Source of the DNA: Deinococcus grandis
GTDB taxonomy: Bacteria; Deinococcota; Deinococci; Deinococcales; Deinococcaceae
Direction of reading: 5' to 3'
DNA: 64,000 bases
NCBI RefSeq assembly: GCF_001485435.1
Contig: NZ_BCMS01000001.1
Span: 1,931,501-1,995,500, forward strand
Positions 29,604 through 44,376 of this stretch are shown one piece after another (position 1 is the stretch's first letter; each line of letters starts with the position of its first letter). Both the position numbers and the translations under genes were made by a program. The notes beneath the pieces were generated by a model. That model saw only the letters and a list, made by a program, of their open reading frames with translations, did not search any database and was not told where the DNA came from.

Positions 29604-30047
29604 ATGACCCGGTTCCTTCCTCTGCTGGCCGCCCTGACCCTCTCCGCGCCTGCCTCGGCCGCCGTGGCGTGGGCCGGGGCGGACGCCACGACGGGCGGCT
29701 TCGGCGTGCACGCGGGCGCGGCGCTGCTGCCCATCCCGTTCGTCGGCACGGTGGGTGTGGAGGGCAGCGCCGAGCGGCCCTGGCGCGTCACGGACACCAC
29801 CTTCAACCGCGTGGCGCTGGGCCTGACGCTGCGGGACCTGAACATTCCCCTGTCGAAGGTGGACGCGTTTGCCACGCTGGGTGGGCAGGCCCTGCTGCCC
29901 TCCACCGGTGGGGACAACGTGTACGCGCTTTACGGCGAGGCGGGCCTGCGCGGTCCGGTGTTCGGCCCGGCGGGCTGGCGCGCCTTCGTGCGGGGCACGA
30001 GCGCCGGGACCTTCGGGGCTGGCCTGGGGCTGGAACTGCGCTTCTGA
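29604..30047 (+). CDS. Small secreted beta-rich protein, outer-membrane-like
   Basis: 147 residues with a Sec signal (FLPLLAALTLSAPASAA). The remainder is glycine-rich with alternating hydrophobic residues (VALGLTLRDLNIPLSKVDAF, LYGEAGLRGPVFG) and ends in an aromatic residue (LGLELRF). A C-terminal Phe and strand alternation resemble a short outer-membrane beta-barrel protein, plausible for a diderm-like Deinococcus envelope. No family was recognised. Confidence 0.65.
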   Translation: MTRFLPLLAALTLSAPASAAVAWAGADATTGGFGVHAGAALLPIPFVGTVGVEGSAERPWRVTDTTFNRVALGLTLRDLNIPLSKVDAFATLGGQALLPSTGGDNVYALYGEAGLRGPVFGPAGWRAFVRGTSAGTFGAGLGLELRF

Positions 30048-30060
30048 CGAAACAGACAAG

Positions 30061-30097
30061 GGAGGCGGCGCGCCGTATGCACTGGCGCGCCGCCTCC
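30061..30097. terminator. Bidirectional hairpin terminator
   Basis: A 14-bp perfect stem (GGAGGCGGCGCGCC and its complement) with a 9-nt loop lies between two convergent genes. Confidence 0.75.
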
Positions 30098-30107
30098 GCT
30101 CGTGGGG

Positions 30108-30314
30108 TTATCCGTCGTTGGTGTTGTCGTTCTCGGGGTCCATCTGGCGGTTGGGTTCGCCGTGCTCCACGCCGATGTCTGGGTTGCCGGGGCTGTCCTG
30201 CACCACGCCACGGTCGTCGTAGTCGGCGGGGATACGGCGCAGGCTCTCGGCGTCGCTGTGGTCGTGCTGAGGTTCGTCGCGGGTTTCGTCGCTGGTGTGT
30301 CCGGTGCCGGTCAT
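30108..30314 (-). CDS. Small acidic hydrophilic protein (68 aa)
   Basis: The product is strongly acidic and polar (TSDETRDEPQHDHSDAES, ending MDPENDNTNDG), lacks hydrophobic core residues and is probably disordered. The start is well supported because a TACGCT box (30322-30327, minus strand) ends 7 nt before the ATG. It is not part of an operon. The composition resembles desiccation-related hydrophilins, but no family is recognised. Confidence 0.65.
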   Translation of the reverse strand: MTGTGHTSDETRDEPQHDHSDAESLRRIPADYDDRGVVQDSPGNPDIGVEHGEPNRQMDPENDNTNDG

Positions 30315-30321
30315 GGGGCAC

Positions 30322-30327
30322 AGCGTA
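30322..30327 (-). promoter_or_regulatory. Leaderless-type -10 box (TACGCT) of the acidic protein
   Basis: Seven nucleotides separate the box from the ATG at 30314. Confidence 0.6.
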
Positions 30328-30506
30328 GGGGCGGGCGGGGCGGGCTGCGTGTGGGGTGGGTCAAGGGGGCTTGATCCGTCGTGGAACGCTTCCAGAAGGA
30401 GAGGCACGGACCGTGTCGCCCGATAGTCAGGAAATGAGCGTCGTGACCGATGTTTTTAGCCCGTCCGGACCGGAGGTCGTGACCTCGACCTCACCCGCGT
30501 TCCGGT

Positions 30507-30522
30507 TTGGAAGCGCTACAAT
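30507..30522 (+). promoter_or_regulatory. Pullulanase promoter with LacI-family (cre/MalR-like) operator
   Basis: TTGGAAGCGCTACAAT matches 14 of 16 positions of the cre/LacI-type consensus WTGNNARCGNWWWCAW. It contains the -10 box TACAAT (30517-30522), so a bound repressor would block the polymerase. The ATG is 10 nt downstream. This fits maltodextrin-responsive control, as is usual for such enzymes, but no regulator gene is in the window. Confidence 0.55.
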
Positions 30523-30532
30523 TTCCACACCA

Positions 30533-34237
<3,705 letters not shown>

Positions 34238-34250
34238 ATCTGCTCAGGAC

Positions 34251-34281
34251 AGGGGGCCACCGGGCGACCGGGCGGCCCCCT
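34251..34281 (+). terminator. Terminator after pullulanase
   Basis: Stem AGGGGGCC / GGCCCCCT with a GC-rich loop, 13 nt after the stop; no long U-run. Confidence 0.6.
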
Positions 34282-34299
34282 CCTGCTGATCCCCTCGCG

Positions 34300-34305
34300 T
34301 ACACT
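34300..34305 (+). promoter_or_regulatory. -10 box (TACACT) of the 96-aa protein
   Basis: Twelve nucleotides before the ATG at 34318, giving a leader of at most about 6 nt. Confidence 0.5.
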
Positions 34306-34317
34306 GGACGTCCACTC

Positions 34318-34608
34318 ATGCAGACCATCGAGAACCAGACCTTCACCAAGAAACGCATCGAACTGGACGGCACCCAGTTCCAGAACTGCACGTTCGTCGA
34401 GTGCCTTCTCGTGTACAAGGGCACGGACGGCACCGCCATGAACGGCTGCCAGCTCGACAACACCGGCTTCGCGTTCGAGGGGAACGCCGCGAAGACCATC
34501 GAACTGCTCGCCGCGATGCACAAGGGCGGCTTCGCGGAACTCGTGGAGGCGACCATCGCCACCATCCGCGGCGAGGAAGTGCAGCAGCCCGGCACCGCCC
34601 AGGCTTAA
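34318..34608 (+). CDS. Hypothetical protein with short pentapeptide-like N-terminus (96 aa)
   Basis: The N-terminal half (LDGTQFQNCTFVECLLVYKG, then MNGCQLDNTGFAFEGNA) resembles one or two turns of a pentapeptide-type beta helix. The C-terminal half is helical (KTIELLAAMHKGGFAELVEATIATI). No signal peptide. I do not know its role. It is transcribed on its own between pullulanase and the nucleoside hydrolase. Confidence 0.7.
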   Translation: MQTIENQTFTKKRIELDGTQFQNCTFVECLLVYKGTDGTAMNGCQLDNTGFAFEGNAAKTIELLAAMHKGGFAELVEATIATIRGEEVQQPGTAQA

Positions 34609-34664
34609 CGTCCACGTTCAGGCGGGCGGCTTCCCGGGTGGGGGCCGCCTCTTTCTGTTGGCGG

Positions 34665-34670
34665 TATGCT
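34665..34670 (+). promoter_or_regulatory. Leaderless-type -10 box (TATGCT) of the nucleoside hydrolase
   Basis: Seven nucleotides separate the box from GTG at 34678. The ATG at 34666 that a gene finder would favour is inside this box. Confidence 0.7.
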
Positions 34671-34677
34671 GCCGCGC

Positions 34678-35628
34678 GTGACCAAACAGCCGCTGCCCGT
34701 GATTCTCGATGGTGACCCTGGCCTGGACGACGCGGTGGCGTGGCTGCTCGCGCTGGGCAGCCCGGAGGACCTGAGGGTGCTGGGCGTGACGACCGTGCAC
34801 GGCAACGTGTCCCTGGACCGCACGACCCGCAACGCCGGGGTGACGCTGGCCCTGGCGGGCGCGGCGGCGGACGGCGTGGGCGTGTACGTGGGCGCGGACC
34901 GCCCGCTGGTGCGCCCGGCGCTGACGGCGGCGGCCGTGCACGGCGACTCGGGCCTGCCCGCCGAGGGGCTGCCCGACCCTGTCCGTCCCCCGGAGGCCGG
35001 GCACGCCGTGGATTTCATCATCCGCGCGGTGCGCGCCCTGCCGGGCGAGGTGACCCTGATTCCCACCGGCCCGCTGACGAACGTGGCGCTGGCGCTGCGG
35101 CTGGCGCCGGACCTCGCACCCTTGATCCGGGAGATCGTGTGGATGGGCGGCAGCACCGCGCAGGGCAACCGCACGCCCGCCGCCGAGTTCAACGCGCTGG
35201 CCGACCCGCACGCCGCGCACGTCGTGTTCACCAGCGGGGTGCCGCTGCGGATGGTGGGCCTGAACGTGACCATGCAGGCGGTCGCGGGGCCGGACCGCAT
35301 CGCGGCGCTGCGCGCCCTGGGCACCCGCGCGGGAGAGGCCTGCGCCGAGCTGCTCACGTTCTACGCGGACGTGTACCGCCGCCGCTACGGCCTGGACGGC
35401 GGGGCGCTGCACGACCCGCTGGCGGTGGCCGCCGCGATCCGCCCGGACCTGCTGGACTGGCAGCCGATGCCCGTCAGCGTGGAGACCACCGAGGGCCTCA
35501 ACGTAGGGCGCACCGTCTGTGACCTGTACGGCGTGACCGGTCAGGCCCCGAACGCGCAGGTGGCGGTGGGCGTGCGCGACGCCGAGTTCTTCGACCTGCT
35601 GCTCGAACGCGTGGGCCGCCTGCCCTGA
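34678..35628 (+). CDS. Inosine-uridine preferring nucleoside hydrolase
   Basis: 316 residues. The DxDPGxDD calcium-binding motif is at the N-terminus (LDGDPGLDDA). TTVHGNVSLDRTTRNA follows, then IPTGPLTNVALAL, MGGSTAQGNRTPAAEFNALADPHA, and the late HDPLAVAAAI. Enzymes of this family cleave ribonucleosides to base and ribose in purine/pyrimidine salvage. GTG at 34678 is preferred over ATG at 34666 because TATGCT there acts as the -10 box. The stop abuts the stop of the convergent gene: TGATCA carries both. Confidence 0.92.
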   Translation: MTKQPLPVILDGDPGLDDAVAWLLALGSPEDLRVLGVTTVHGNVSLDRTTRNAGVTLALAGAAADGVGVYVGADRPLVRPALTAAAVHGDSGLPAEGLPDPVRPPEAGHAVDFIIRAVRALPGEVTLIPTGPLTNVALALRLAPDLAPLIREIVWMGGSTAQGNRTPAAEFNALADPHAAHVVFTSGVPLRMVGLNVTMQAVAGPDRIAALRALGTRAGEACAELLTFYADVYRRRYGLDGGALHDPLAVAAAIRPDLLDWQPMPVSVETTEGLNVGRTVCDLYGVTGQAPNAQVAVGVRDAEFFDLLLERVGRLP

Positions 35629-36102
35629 TCAGTGCCGGACGACGTGCTGGAGGGGTTCCTCGTCGGTCGTCAGCGGTTCGAAGCGCGGCAGGAACAGCTC
35701 GAAGGTGGCGGGCGCGACGAAATGCGCGCCGGGCTGGTCGTTCCGCGCGGCGACCCGCTCCCACGCGGTGGCCGGGTCGAAGGGCAGGACATGCAGGGTC
35801 AGGGGCACGCCCAGGGCGGCGGCCTGCGCGCGGAGTTCGTCGCGGCTGGCGCGGGTCCACAGGCCCTCGTCGAGGATGACCGGGACGCCCAGCGTGACGG
35901 CCCGCGTCCACTGGGAATGCATGAGTGCGCGGACGCGGGCCAGCAGGGCCGGGTACTCGGCGGCGGGCGGGTCGGCGCCGTACAGGGTGGTCATCCACTC
36001 GTCGGGCGTGAAGCGCAGCGCGCCCAGGTCGCGTTCCAGCGTGCGCGCCAGCGTCGTCTTCCCGGCGCCGATGAAGCCGTGCAGGGCGTGAATGGCACTC
36101 AT
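35629..36102 (-). CDS. P-loop ATPase/kinase-like protein (157 aa)
   Basis: Walker A GFIGAGKTTLA is at residues 9-19, and a likely Walker B/acceptor region is VILDEGLWTRASRDEL. The size and layout (ALRFTPDEW after the P-loop, a basic lid region EVRxAARND-like) match small AAA_33-type kinases that phosphorylate small molecules or RNA ends. The ATG overlaps the stop of the JAMM peptidase gene (ATGA), so the two are co-translated. The substrate is unknown. Confidence 0.8.
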   Translation of the reverse strand: MSAIHALHGFIGAGKTTLARTLERDLGALRFTPDEWMTTLYGADPPAAEYPALLARVRALMHSQWTRAVTLGVPVILDEGLWTRASRDELRAQAAALGVPLTLHVLPFDPATAWERVAARNDQPGAHFVAPATFELFLPRFEPLTTDEEPLQHVVRH

Positions 36103-36533
36103 TCCGGTCCTTCCGTGACGTGCAGTGCGACCTCGTGCGCCTCAGGGAGCAGGTAGGCGCGCAGGGTGCCGCTCCGCAGGTCGGCGATCAGGTACGGCAC
36201 GTCGTACGCGGCCAGCCGGGTGTCGGTGCGGCTGGGCCGGTCCGGGCCGCGCGGGTGGCTGTGGTACAGGCCCACGAGGTCCAGGCGCTCGGCGCGCATG
36301 GCCTTCAGGGCGCGCAGCAGGTACGTGGGGTCGGCGAGGTACTCACGGGCCGGGTCGGGCGCGATGTTCGGCAGGGGGTACAGGGTGTGCACGCACCACG
36401 TTTCGCCGTGCTGGACGCCGCCCAGGGCGCCCACGACCTCGTGGTGGGGGTGGGTGCGGGCGTGCTGCCAGAGGGCCGCGTGCAGCGCGGCGGGAAGGTG
36501 CAGGGGCACGCCGGGCATTCTGCCATGACCCAT
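36099..36533 (-). CDS. JAMM/MPN+ metallopeptidase (Mov34 family)
   Basis: The complete JAMM motif is present: Glu32 (HHEVVGALGG), then His91-Ser-His93-Pro with Ser101 and Asp104 (HSHPRGPDRPSRTD), the H-x-H-x7-S-x2-D zinc site. Eukaryotic relatives are deubiquitinases; bacterial members release sulfur-carrier or ubiquitin-like proteins, or act on DNA-repair or wall substrates. The start is uncertain: ATG at 36533 is used, and ATG 36518 is equally possible. The frame upstream to 36596 reads through the promoter. First gene of a two-gene operon with the P-loop protein, divergent from ftsK. Confidence 0.85.
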   Translation of the reverse strand: MGHGRMPGVPLHLPAALHAALWQHARTHPHHEVVGALGGVQHGETWCVHTLYPLPNIAPDPAREYLADPTYLLRALKAMRAERLDLVGLYHSHPRGPDRPSRTDTRLAAYDVPYLIADLRSGTLRAYLLPEAHEVALHVTEGPE

Positions 36534-36575
36534 GCCGGGGGCATAGGGGTCGAAATGCCGTGCTGGTGCGGAATT

Positions 36576-36599
36576 GCAGTGTGTTATGGAGTACACTGC
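36576..36599. promoter_or_regulatory. Palindrome over the ftsK promoter
   Basis: GCAGTGT (36576-36582) and ACACTGC (36593-36599) form a perfect 7-bp inverted repeat with a 10-nt spacer. The right arm overlaps the ftsK -10 box TACACT (36592-36597), which ends 7 nt before the ATG at 36605. It looks like an operator shared by ftsK and the divergent JAMM operon. Confidence 0.6.
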
Positions 36600-36604
36600 G
36601 CGGC

Positions 36605-39982
<3,378 letters not shown>

Positions 39983-40033
39983 ACCCCGGCCCGTTGATCA
40001 ACGGAATCTCAAGGTTCTGAACTGTGAATGAGA

Positions 40034-40060
40034 GTGGCCCCAATTTCGGGGCCATTTTTA
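40034..40060 (+). terminator. Intrinsic terminator of ftsK
   Basis: TGGCCCC-aatttc-GGGGCCA followed by TTTTATTT; a textbook hairpin plus U-run. Confidence 0.95.
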
Positions 40061-40122
40061 TTTAGTTGACCTGCAAGATTGCTTCCAAAAGTTGCTTTTC
40101 CTGGCCTCGTGGTGAAGATTGT

Positions 40123-40150
40123 TTGACGGTAACCCGCAGTTCAATATCCA
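40123..40150 (+). promoter_or_regulatory. Promoter of the FAS1 protein gene
   Basis: TTGACG, 16 nt, TATCCA. A Shine-Dalgarno-like GAGGTGAT lies just before the ATG at 40168. Confidence 0.65.
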
Positions 40151-40167
40151 TTTCCCGAGGTGATCTC

Positions 40168-41781
40168 ATGAAGAAGCACACTGGTCTGCTCACCCTGAGC
40201 CTGATGCTCGTCACGCCCGCCCTGGCCGGCGGCGCCGGCGCGCCCGCCACCCCCCGCCCCGCCGCGGCCTGCAAGAGCATCGCGCAGATCGTCACGACCG
40301 ACCCGAACTTCAGCACCCTGGCGACCGCCGTCGAGGCCGCCGGCCTGACCCAGACGCTCATGAGCGGTCAGTACACGGTGTTCGCCCCCACGAACGCCGC
40401 GTTCGCCAAGCTGCCTAGCGACGCGCTGGCCGCCGCGCTGAACGACCCGGCGCTGCTGCGCTCGATCCTGCTGTACCACGTCGTGCCCGGCAAGGTGACC
40501 GCCAAGCAGGTCATGGGTATGTCCTCCGCGAAGACCGCGCAGGGCGGAAGCGTGCTGATCAACGTGATGGGCGGCAAGGTCATGATCGACAACGCCACCG
40601 TCACGAAGGCCGACGTGATGGCCTGTAACGGCATCGTGCACGTGGTCGACACGGTCCTGATGCCCGCCATGGCCGCCGCGCCCGCCCCGGCCCCCGCCAC
40701 CGTGACGGTCACGACGCCCGCCCCGGCGCCCGCACCTGCCAGCACGGCGCCCGCCGCAACCGACATCATGGCCATTCCCGCGATGCCGGTCGGCATGAGC
40801 GGCACGACCACGACCACCACCACGACGACCACGACGACCGACACCACCACCTCGACCACCGACACGGCCGTCAGCAGCAACACCGTGTACGACCTGATCA
40901 CCACCGACGAGCGCTTCAGCACCCTGCGTGACCTGCTCAGCGACGCCGAACTGAACGACGTGCTGATCAGCAACGACTTCACGGTCTTCGCGCCCACCAA
41001 CGAGGCGTTCGCCGCCGTGGACGCCGACACCCTGGCCCTGATCGCCAGCGACCCCGAGACCCTCAAGGCCGTCCTGACGTACCACGTGGTGCCCGGCAAG
41101 ATCACCGCCGATCAGGTCGCCGCGGCCACGCAGTTGCGCAGCGCGCAGGGCGCCAGCCTGAACTTCAAGCTCGACGGCACCACCCAGATGGTGAACGAGG
41201 CCATGGTGGACGGCGCGGGTCTGGAAGCCAGCAACGGCTTCATCTACGCCATCAACCAGGTGCTGCTGCCGCCCGATCTGGTGCTGCCCACCGCCACCGT
41301 CGAGACGACCGTGACCACCCCGACCGTGACCGTGACGCTGCCCACCGCGCAGTCCGGCGCGAACATCACCGAGGTGCTGTCCCAGCCGCAGTTCAGCACC
41401 CTGCTGAGCCTGGTCCAGAAGGCCGGTCTGGTCGACGCGCTGGTCGCGGGTGACGTGACCATCTTCGCGCCCACGAACGACGCGTTCGCCAAGGTGCCCC
41501 AGGCGACCCTGGACACCCTGATGGCCGACATGGACAAGCTCAAGCAGGTGCTGCTGTTCCACGTGGTCACCGGCCGCGTGGTGGATGACGGCCTGAACGT
41601 CGCGCAGCTGCGCTCCATGGAAGGCAGCAGCATCGACCTGATGGTCGACGGCACCGGCTACAAGGTCGGCGTGCGCGGCGCGGACGGCATCATGGGCGGC
41701 ATGGTCAGCAGCCGCGCGGACGCCGGGAACAGCGTGATCTACCCGATCGACTCCGTGCTGATTCCCCCCACCCTGAAGTAA
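40168..41781 (+). CDS. Secreted protein with three FAS1 (fasciclin) domains
   Basis: 537 residues with a Sec signal (LLTLSLMLVTPALA). Each of three FAS1 domains (about 33-172, 237-374 and 393-537) shows the paired motifs YTVFAPTNAAFAKL-like and LLYHVVPGKVTA-like. A Thr-rich linker of about 20 residues (poly-Thr near residues 212-232) separates domains one and two, and a shorter Thr/Val linker separates two and three. FAS1 domains mediate adhesion, so a cell-surface or S-layer-associated role is likely. The TAA stop is fused to the left end of a 137-bp repeat element. Confidence 0.9.
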   Translation: MKKHTGLLTLSLMLVTPALAGGAGAPATPRPAAACKSIAQIVTTDPNFSTLATAVEAAGLTQTLMSGQYTVFAPTNAAFAKLPSDALAAALNDPALLRSILLYHVVPGKVTAKQVMGMSSAKTAQGGSVLINVMGGKVMIDNATVTKADVMACNGIVHVVDTVLMPAMAAAPAPAPATVTVTTPAPAPAPASTAPAATDIMAIPAMPVGMSGTTTTTTTTTTTTDTTTSTTDTAVSSNTVYDLITTDERFSTLRDLLSDAELNDVLISNDFTVFAPTNEAFAAVDADTLALIASDPETLKAVLTYHVVPGKITADQVAAATQLRSAQGASLNFKLDGTTQMVNEAMVDGAGLEASNGFIYAINQVLLPPDLVLPTATVETTVTTPTVTVTLPTAQSGANITEVLSQPQFSTLLSLVQKAGLVDALVAGDVTIFAPTNDAFAKVPQATLDTLMADMDKLKQVLLFHVVTGRVVDDGLNVAQLRSMEGSSIDLMVDGTGYKVGVRGADGIMGGMVSSRADAGNSVIYPIDSVLIPPTLK

Positions 41782-41917
41782 CAGCGGTTTTCAGGTGTGT
41801 TGAGGGGTTTCCTCAGCACACCTGAAACGTGCGAAGCGAGTAGCCGTCCTCAACAGCGGTTGGAAGTGAAATTGAAGGGCGTGCTGTTGGCCCTTCAATG
41901 GAACTGAAAGCCGCTGT
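41781..41917 (+). repeat. 137-bp element with terminal inverted repeats at the FAS1 stop codon (element C)
   Basis: Ends ACAGCGGTTTTCAG (41781-41794) and CTGAAAGCCGCTGT (41904-41917) are complementary at 13 of 14 positions. Inside are two hairpins: TTCAGGTGTG...CACACCTGAA (about 41790-41827) and TTGAAGGGC...GCCCTTCAA (about 41871-41898). The first base is the last base of the gene's TAA stop. It has no coding capacity. Confidence 0.75.
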
Positions 41918-41937
41918 AAGTTTCCTCCGGGTGACCG

Positions 41938-41964
41938 CCCCCTCCTCTACCGGAGGGGGTTTTT
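41938..41964 (+). terminator. Intrinsic terminator downstream of the FAS1 gene
   Basis: CCCCCTCC-tctacc-GGAGGGGG followed by TTTTT; perfect 8-bp stem. Confidence 0.9.
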
Positions 41965-42000
41965 CAGGTTTGACCAGCGCAGGCGCCCCCCAGGCTGGCG

Positions 42001-42852
42001 TCAGGCGGGTTGCAGGTCCGGGTGATGCCGCAGGAAGTCGGTCCAGCTCGCGTGGGTGCGGGGGATGCCCTGGTCTTCCGTCCAGCTCCAGTAGGGCGTG
42101 TAGAGGCTGCGGGCGGTGATGATCTCGTCGCGGAAGATGCGGGCGCTAAGGCCGGTGTCGAGCAGACCGCTCGTCTGGAAGCGGCGCAGCACGCCGCTGC
42201 GGTCGTACGGCACGGCGCGCAGGGTGGCCTGCCACCCGCCGGGCTGCGCGTCCAGCAGCAGGTACTGCGCACGGGGGTCGCCGGTGGCCGGGGAGCCGAC
42301 GGCGCCGGTGTTCAGGACCAGCGTACCGGCGTGGTCGTACTGCACGGGCCGGTGGATGTGCGAACCGATCAGCGCGCCGTACCGGGTGCCGTCCGGCGCG
42401 ACGCTCAGGGCGTCCAGCCGGGCCGGGTCGCTGCGGTCGCTGAGACTCTCGCGGTAGTGGTCGCGGGTGCCGTGCGCGATCTGCACCGGGGGCAGCCCCG
42501 GCTCGTGCAGGTCCAGGGTCATGGGCCAGTCGGCGGGAGCGTGCAGCAGGCCCGCGCGGTCCAGTTGCGCGGCGCTCCAGGCGGTCGCGCCCCAGAACGG
42601 GTCGGCGTACCAGTCGGCGGGCAGGACGTCGCTGCGGGCGTGCCACAGGCGCAGCAGGTCGTCGTGGTTGCCCAGCGTGAAGGTCGCGTCCCGGTCCAGC
42701 AGAGTCTGCATGACCTGCACGGAGTCCGGGCCGCGGTTCACCACGTCGCCGTTCACGATCAGCCGTTCGGCACCCTGGTCGTGGGCGTCGCGCAGCACGG
42801 CGTCCAGCGCGTCGGCGTTCCCGTGAATGTCGGCTAGGACAGCGATCCTCAT
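42001..42852 (-). CDS. Calcineurin-like metallophosphoesterase
   Basis: 283 residues with the di-metal phosphoesterase motifs in order: IAVLADIHGNADAL (D-x-H), IVNGDVVNRGPDS (GDxxxxG), FTLGNHDD (GNHD/E), QIAHGTRD and GSHIHRPVQY (GHxH). This resembles the YfcE/ApaH-like MPE group. ATG at 42852 lies 8 nt behind a TACAAT box and opens directly with the catalytic strand, so it is likely correct. Substrate unknown. Confidence 0.9.
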   Translation of the reverse strand: MRIAVLADIHGNADALDAVLRDAHDQGAERLIVNGDVVNRGPDSVQVMQTLLDRDATFTLGNHDDLLRLWHARSDVLPADWYADPFWGATAWSAAQLDRAGLLHAPADWPMTLDLHEPGLPPVQIAHGTRDHYRESLSDRSDPARLDALSVAPDGTRYGALIGSHIHRPVQYDHAGTLVLNTGAVGSPATGDPRAQYLLLDAQPGGWQATLRAVPYDRSGVLRRFQTSGLLDTGLSARIFRDEIITARSLYTPYWSWTEDQGIPRTHASWTDFLRHHPDLQPA

Positions 42853-42860
42853 CGGGCGGC

Positions 42861-42866
42861 ATTGTA
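42861..42866 (-). promoter_or_regulatory. Leaderless-type -10 box (TACAAT) of the phosphoesterase
   Basis: Eight nucleotides separate the box from the ATG. Confidence 0.65.
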
Positions 42867-42928
42867 GTGCCGGGTGGGCCGCGTCACTGGAAGACGCGGC
42901 CCACTGTGCCAGGGCAGGGAGGTCGTTT

Positions 42929-43084
42929 ACACGGGTTCCGTTTGCTTGGCTGACAGTCCGGAACTTCACCAGATTGCCAGCTCCGCGTCCGGAACCCGCT
43001 TTGCTCCTTCTCTGCTGCGCAGCTCTGCGAGTCGCGTCCGCTCGGATTGAACGGCCTTGCAAGCCATTCAATCGGAGTCAGGTT
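42929..43084 (-). repeat. ~155-bp repeat element (element A), related to element B at 59438
   Basis: It shares blocks with element B: GGTTCCGTTTG, CCGGAACTTCACC, GATTGCCAGCTCC, GTCCGGAACCCGCTTTGCT, then a GATTGAA...TTCAATC hairpin and CGGAGTC at the right end. The right end meets the stop codon of the neighbouring ABC permease gene (stop at 43084-43086). Its outer inverted repeats are more decayed than in B. Confidence 0.8.
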
Positions 43085-44376
43085 CAGTTGCGGAAGATGA
43101 CCTCCTCGCGGCCGAAGGATCGCAGGGCGAGCAGGCTGAACAGGGCGGTCCCGGCGAGGTTCCCGGCGACGGCCAGTACCGCGTGAGTGGGTTCGCCGGT
43201 GCCCTTGACGGTGTCGAGGATGCTGAGCATGCCGCCGATGAGGGGCGTGGCGTACAGGGCGGCGCTGGCGTTCAGGAAGTCGGCGAACTGCAGGGTCACG
43301 GCGGGTAGCACGACGAGCAGGTTGATGGGCGCGACGTACGTCTGCGCTTCCTTGAAGCTGCGGGCGTAGATGCCGACCAGGATGAGCAGGCTGCTGATGA
43401 GCAGCGCGGTGGTCAGCGCGATGCCCAGCACCGTGAGCAGCGCGGTGGGGGTCAGGCTGAGCTGGCCGCCCATCGCCTGCGTGAAGGTGGCGACGTGGCC
43501 GGGGTTGGCGGTCTGGTAGGCGCGCATGATGACGCTGCTCAGGAGGAATCCGGCGACGCTGAACGCGGCGCTGGTCAGGGCGGTGGTGGCGGTGGCGATG
43601 AGTTTCCCGGTGACGACCTCGGCGCGGCGGACGGGCGCCACGAGCAGGCTTTCCAGGGTGCCGCGTTCCTTCTCGCCTGCGGTGGCGTCCAGCGCGGTGG
43701 CCAGCGCGCCCGCGAGGATGAACTGCATCATCAGCATGGGGATCAGGAAGGCCAGCTGGCCGCTGCGTTGCTCCTGGGCGCTGCTGGCGTCCACGGGCTG
43801 GATGCGGACGGGTTCGAGGGTGTCCGCGCCGAGGCCCAGCGTGCCCAGGCGGGCGGTGGCGAGCTGGCGGTTGTAGCCGTCCACGACGTCCTGCACCTTG
43901 CCGAACGCGCCGCTGCGGGCGCGGAGGTTGCTGAGTTTGGCGTACAGCTTCAGGGTGCCGGTGCCGTCCCCGGCGCGGGCGGGCAGCGGGGCGGCGGCCT
44001 GGAGGGCGGCCTCGACGGTGCCGTCCTGCACGGCCTTCAGTGGGTCCGTGACGGGGACCAGGGTCACGCCGGCGCGGGTGACGGTCCCGTCGGGGAGTTT
44101 CTCGTCGGTGGTCAGGGCGCGCTTCAGGTCCTCGGGCAGGGTGCCGACGACGCCCAGCTGCTGCCGCGCCTGCTGCTGCCCGCCGATCAGGTTCCCCATC
44201 AGCAGGGGCAGGCCCAGCGTGAACAGCGGAATGAGGATCAGTGGCATGAGGATCGTGGCGCTCAGGGTGCGGCGGTCACGCAGGGTGGTCCGGAGGTCGC
44301 GCGCGGCGATCTGCCAGACCATGCCGGGGCGCAGGCCGCCGCGCCGGACGGTGCCAGTGGGGCGTTCAGCGGGCAT
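43084..44376 (-). CDS. ABC-2 type transporter permease (NatB-like)
   Basis: 430 residues. The N-terminal TM (LSATILMPLILIPLFTLGLPLL) is followed by a large external loop of about 170 residues and then five or more TMs. It has the NatB-type segment TAGEKERGTLESLLVAPVRRAEVVTGK. It overlaps the ATPase gene by 11 nt. NatAB-type systems export sodium ions, but related exporters carry drugs or antibiotics, so the substrate is open. Confidence 0.85.
   Translation of the reverse strand: MPAERPTGTVRRGGLRPGMVWQIAARDLRTTLRDRRTLSATILMPLILIPLFTLGLPLLMGNLIGGQQQARQQLGVVGTLPEDLKRALTTDEKLPDGTVTRAGVTLVPVTDPLKAVQDGTVEAALQAAAPLPARAGDGTGTLKLYAKLSNLRARSGAFGKVQDVVDGYNRQLATARLGTLGLGADTLEPVRIQPVDASSAQEQRSGQLAFLIPMLMMQFILAGALATALDATAGEKERGTLESLLVAPVRRAEVVTGKLIATATTALTSAAFSVAGFLLSSVIMRAYQTANPGHVATFTQAMGGQLSLTPTALLTVLGIALTTALLISSLLILVGIYARSFKEAQTYVAPINLLVVLPAVTLQFADFLNASAALYATPLIGGMLSILDTVKGTGEPTHAVLAVAGNLAGTALFSLLALRSFGREEVIFRN

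Noticed and set aside
34666..34677. ATG at 34666 as start of the nucleoside hydrolase
   Set aside because: It lies inside a TATGCT -10 box placed 7 nt before GTG 34678, the same geometry as many other genes in the window.
40066..40167. N-terminal extension of the FAS1 protein
   Set aside because: The extension overlaps the TTGACG/TATCCA promoter, and the signal peptide starts at ATG 40168 behind GAGGTGAT.
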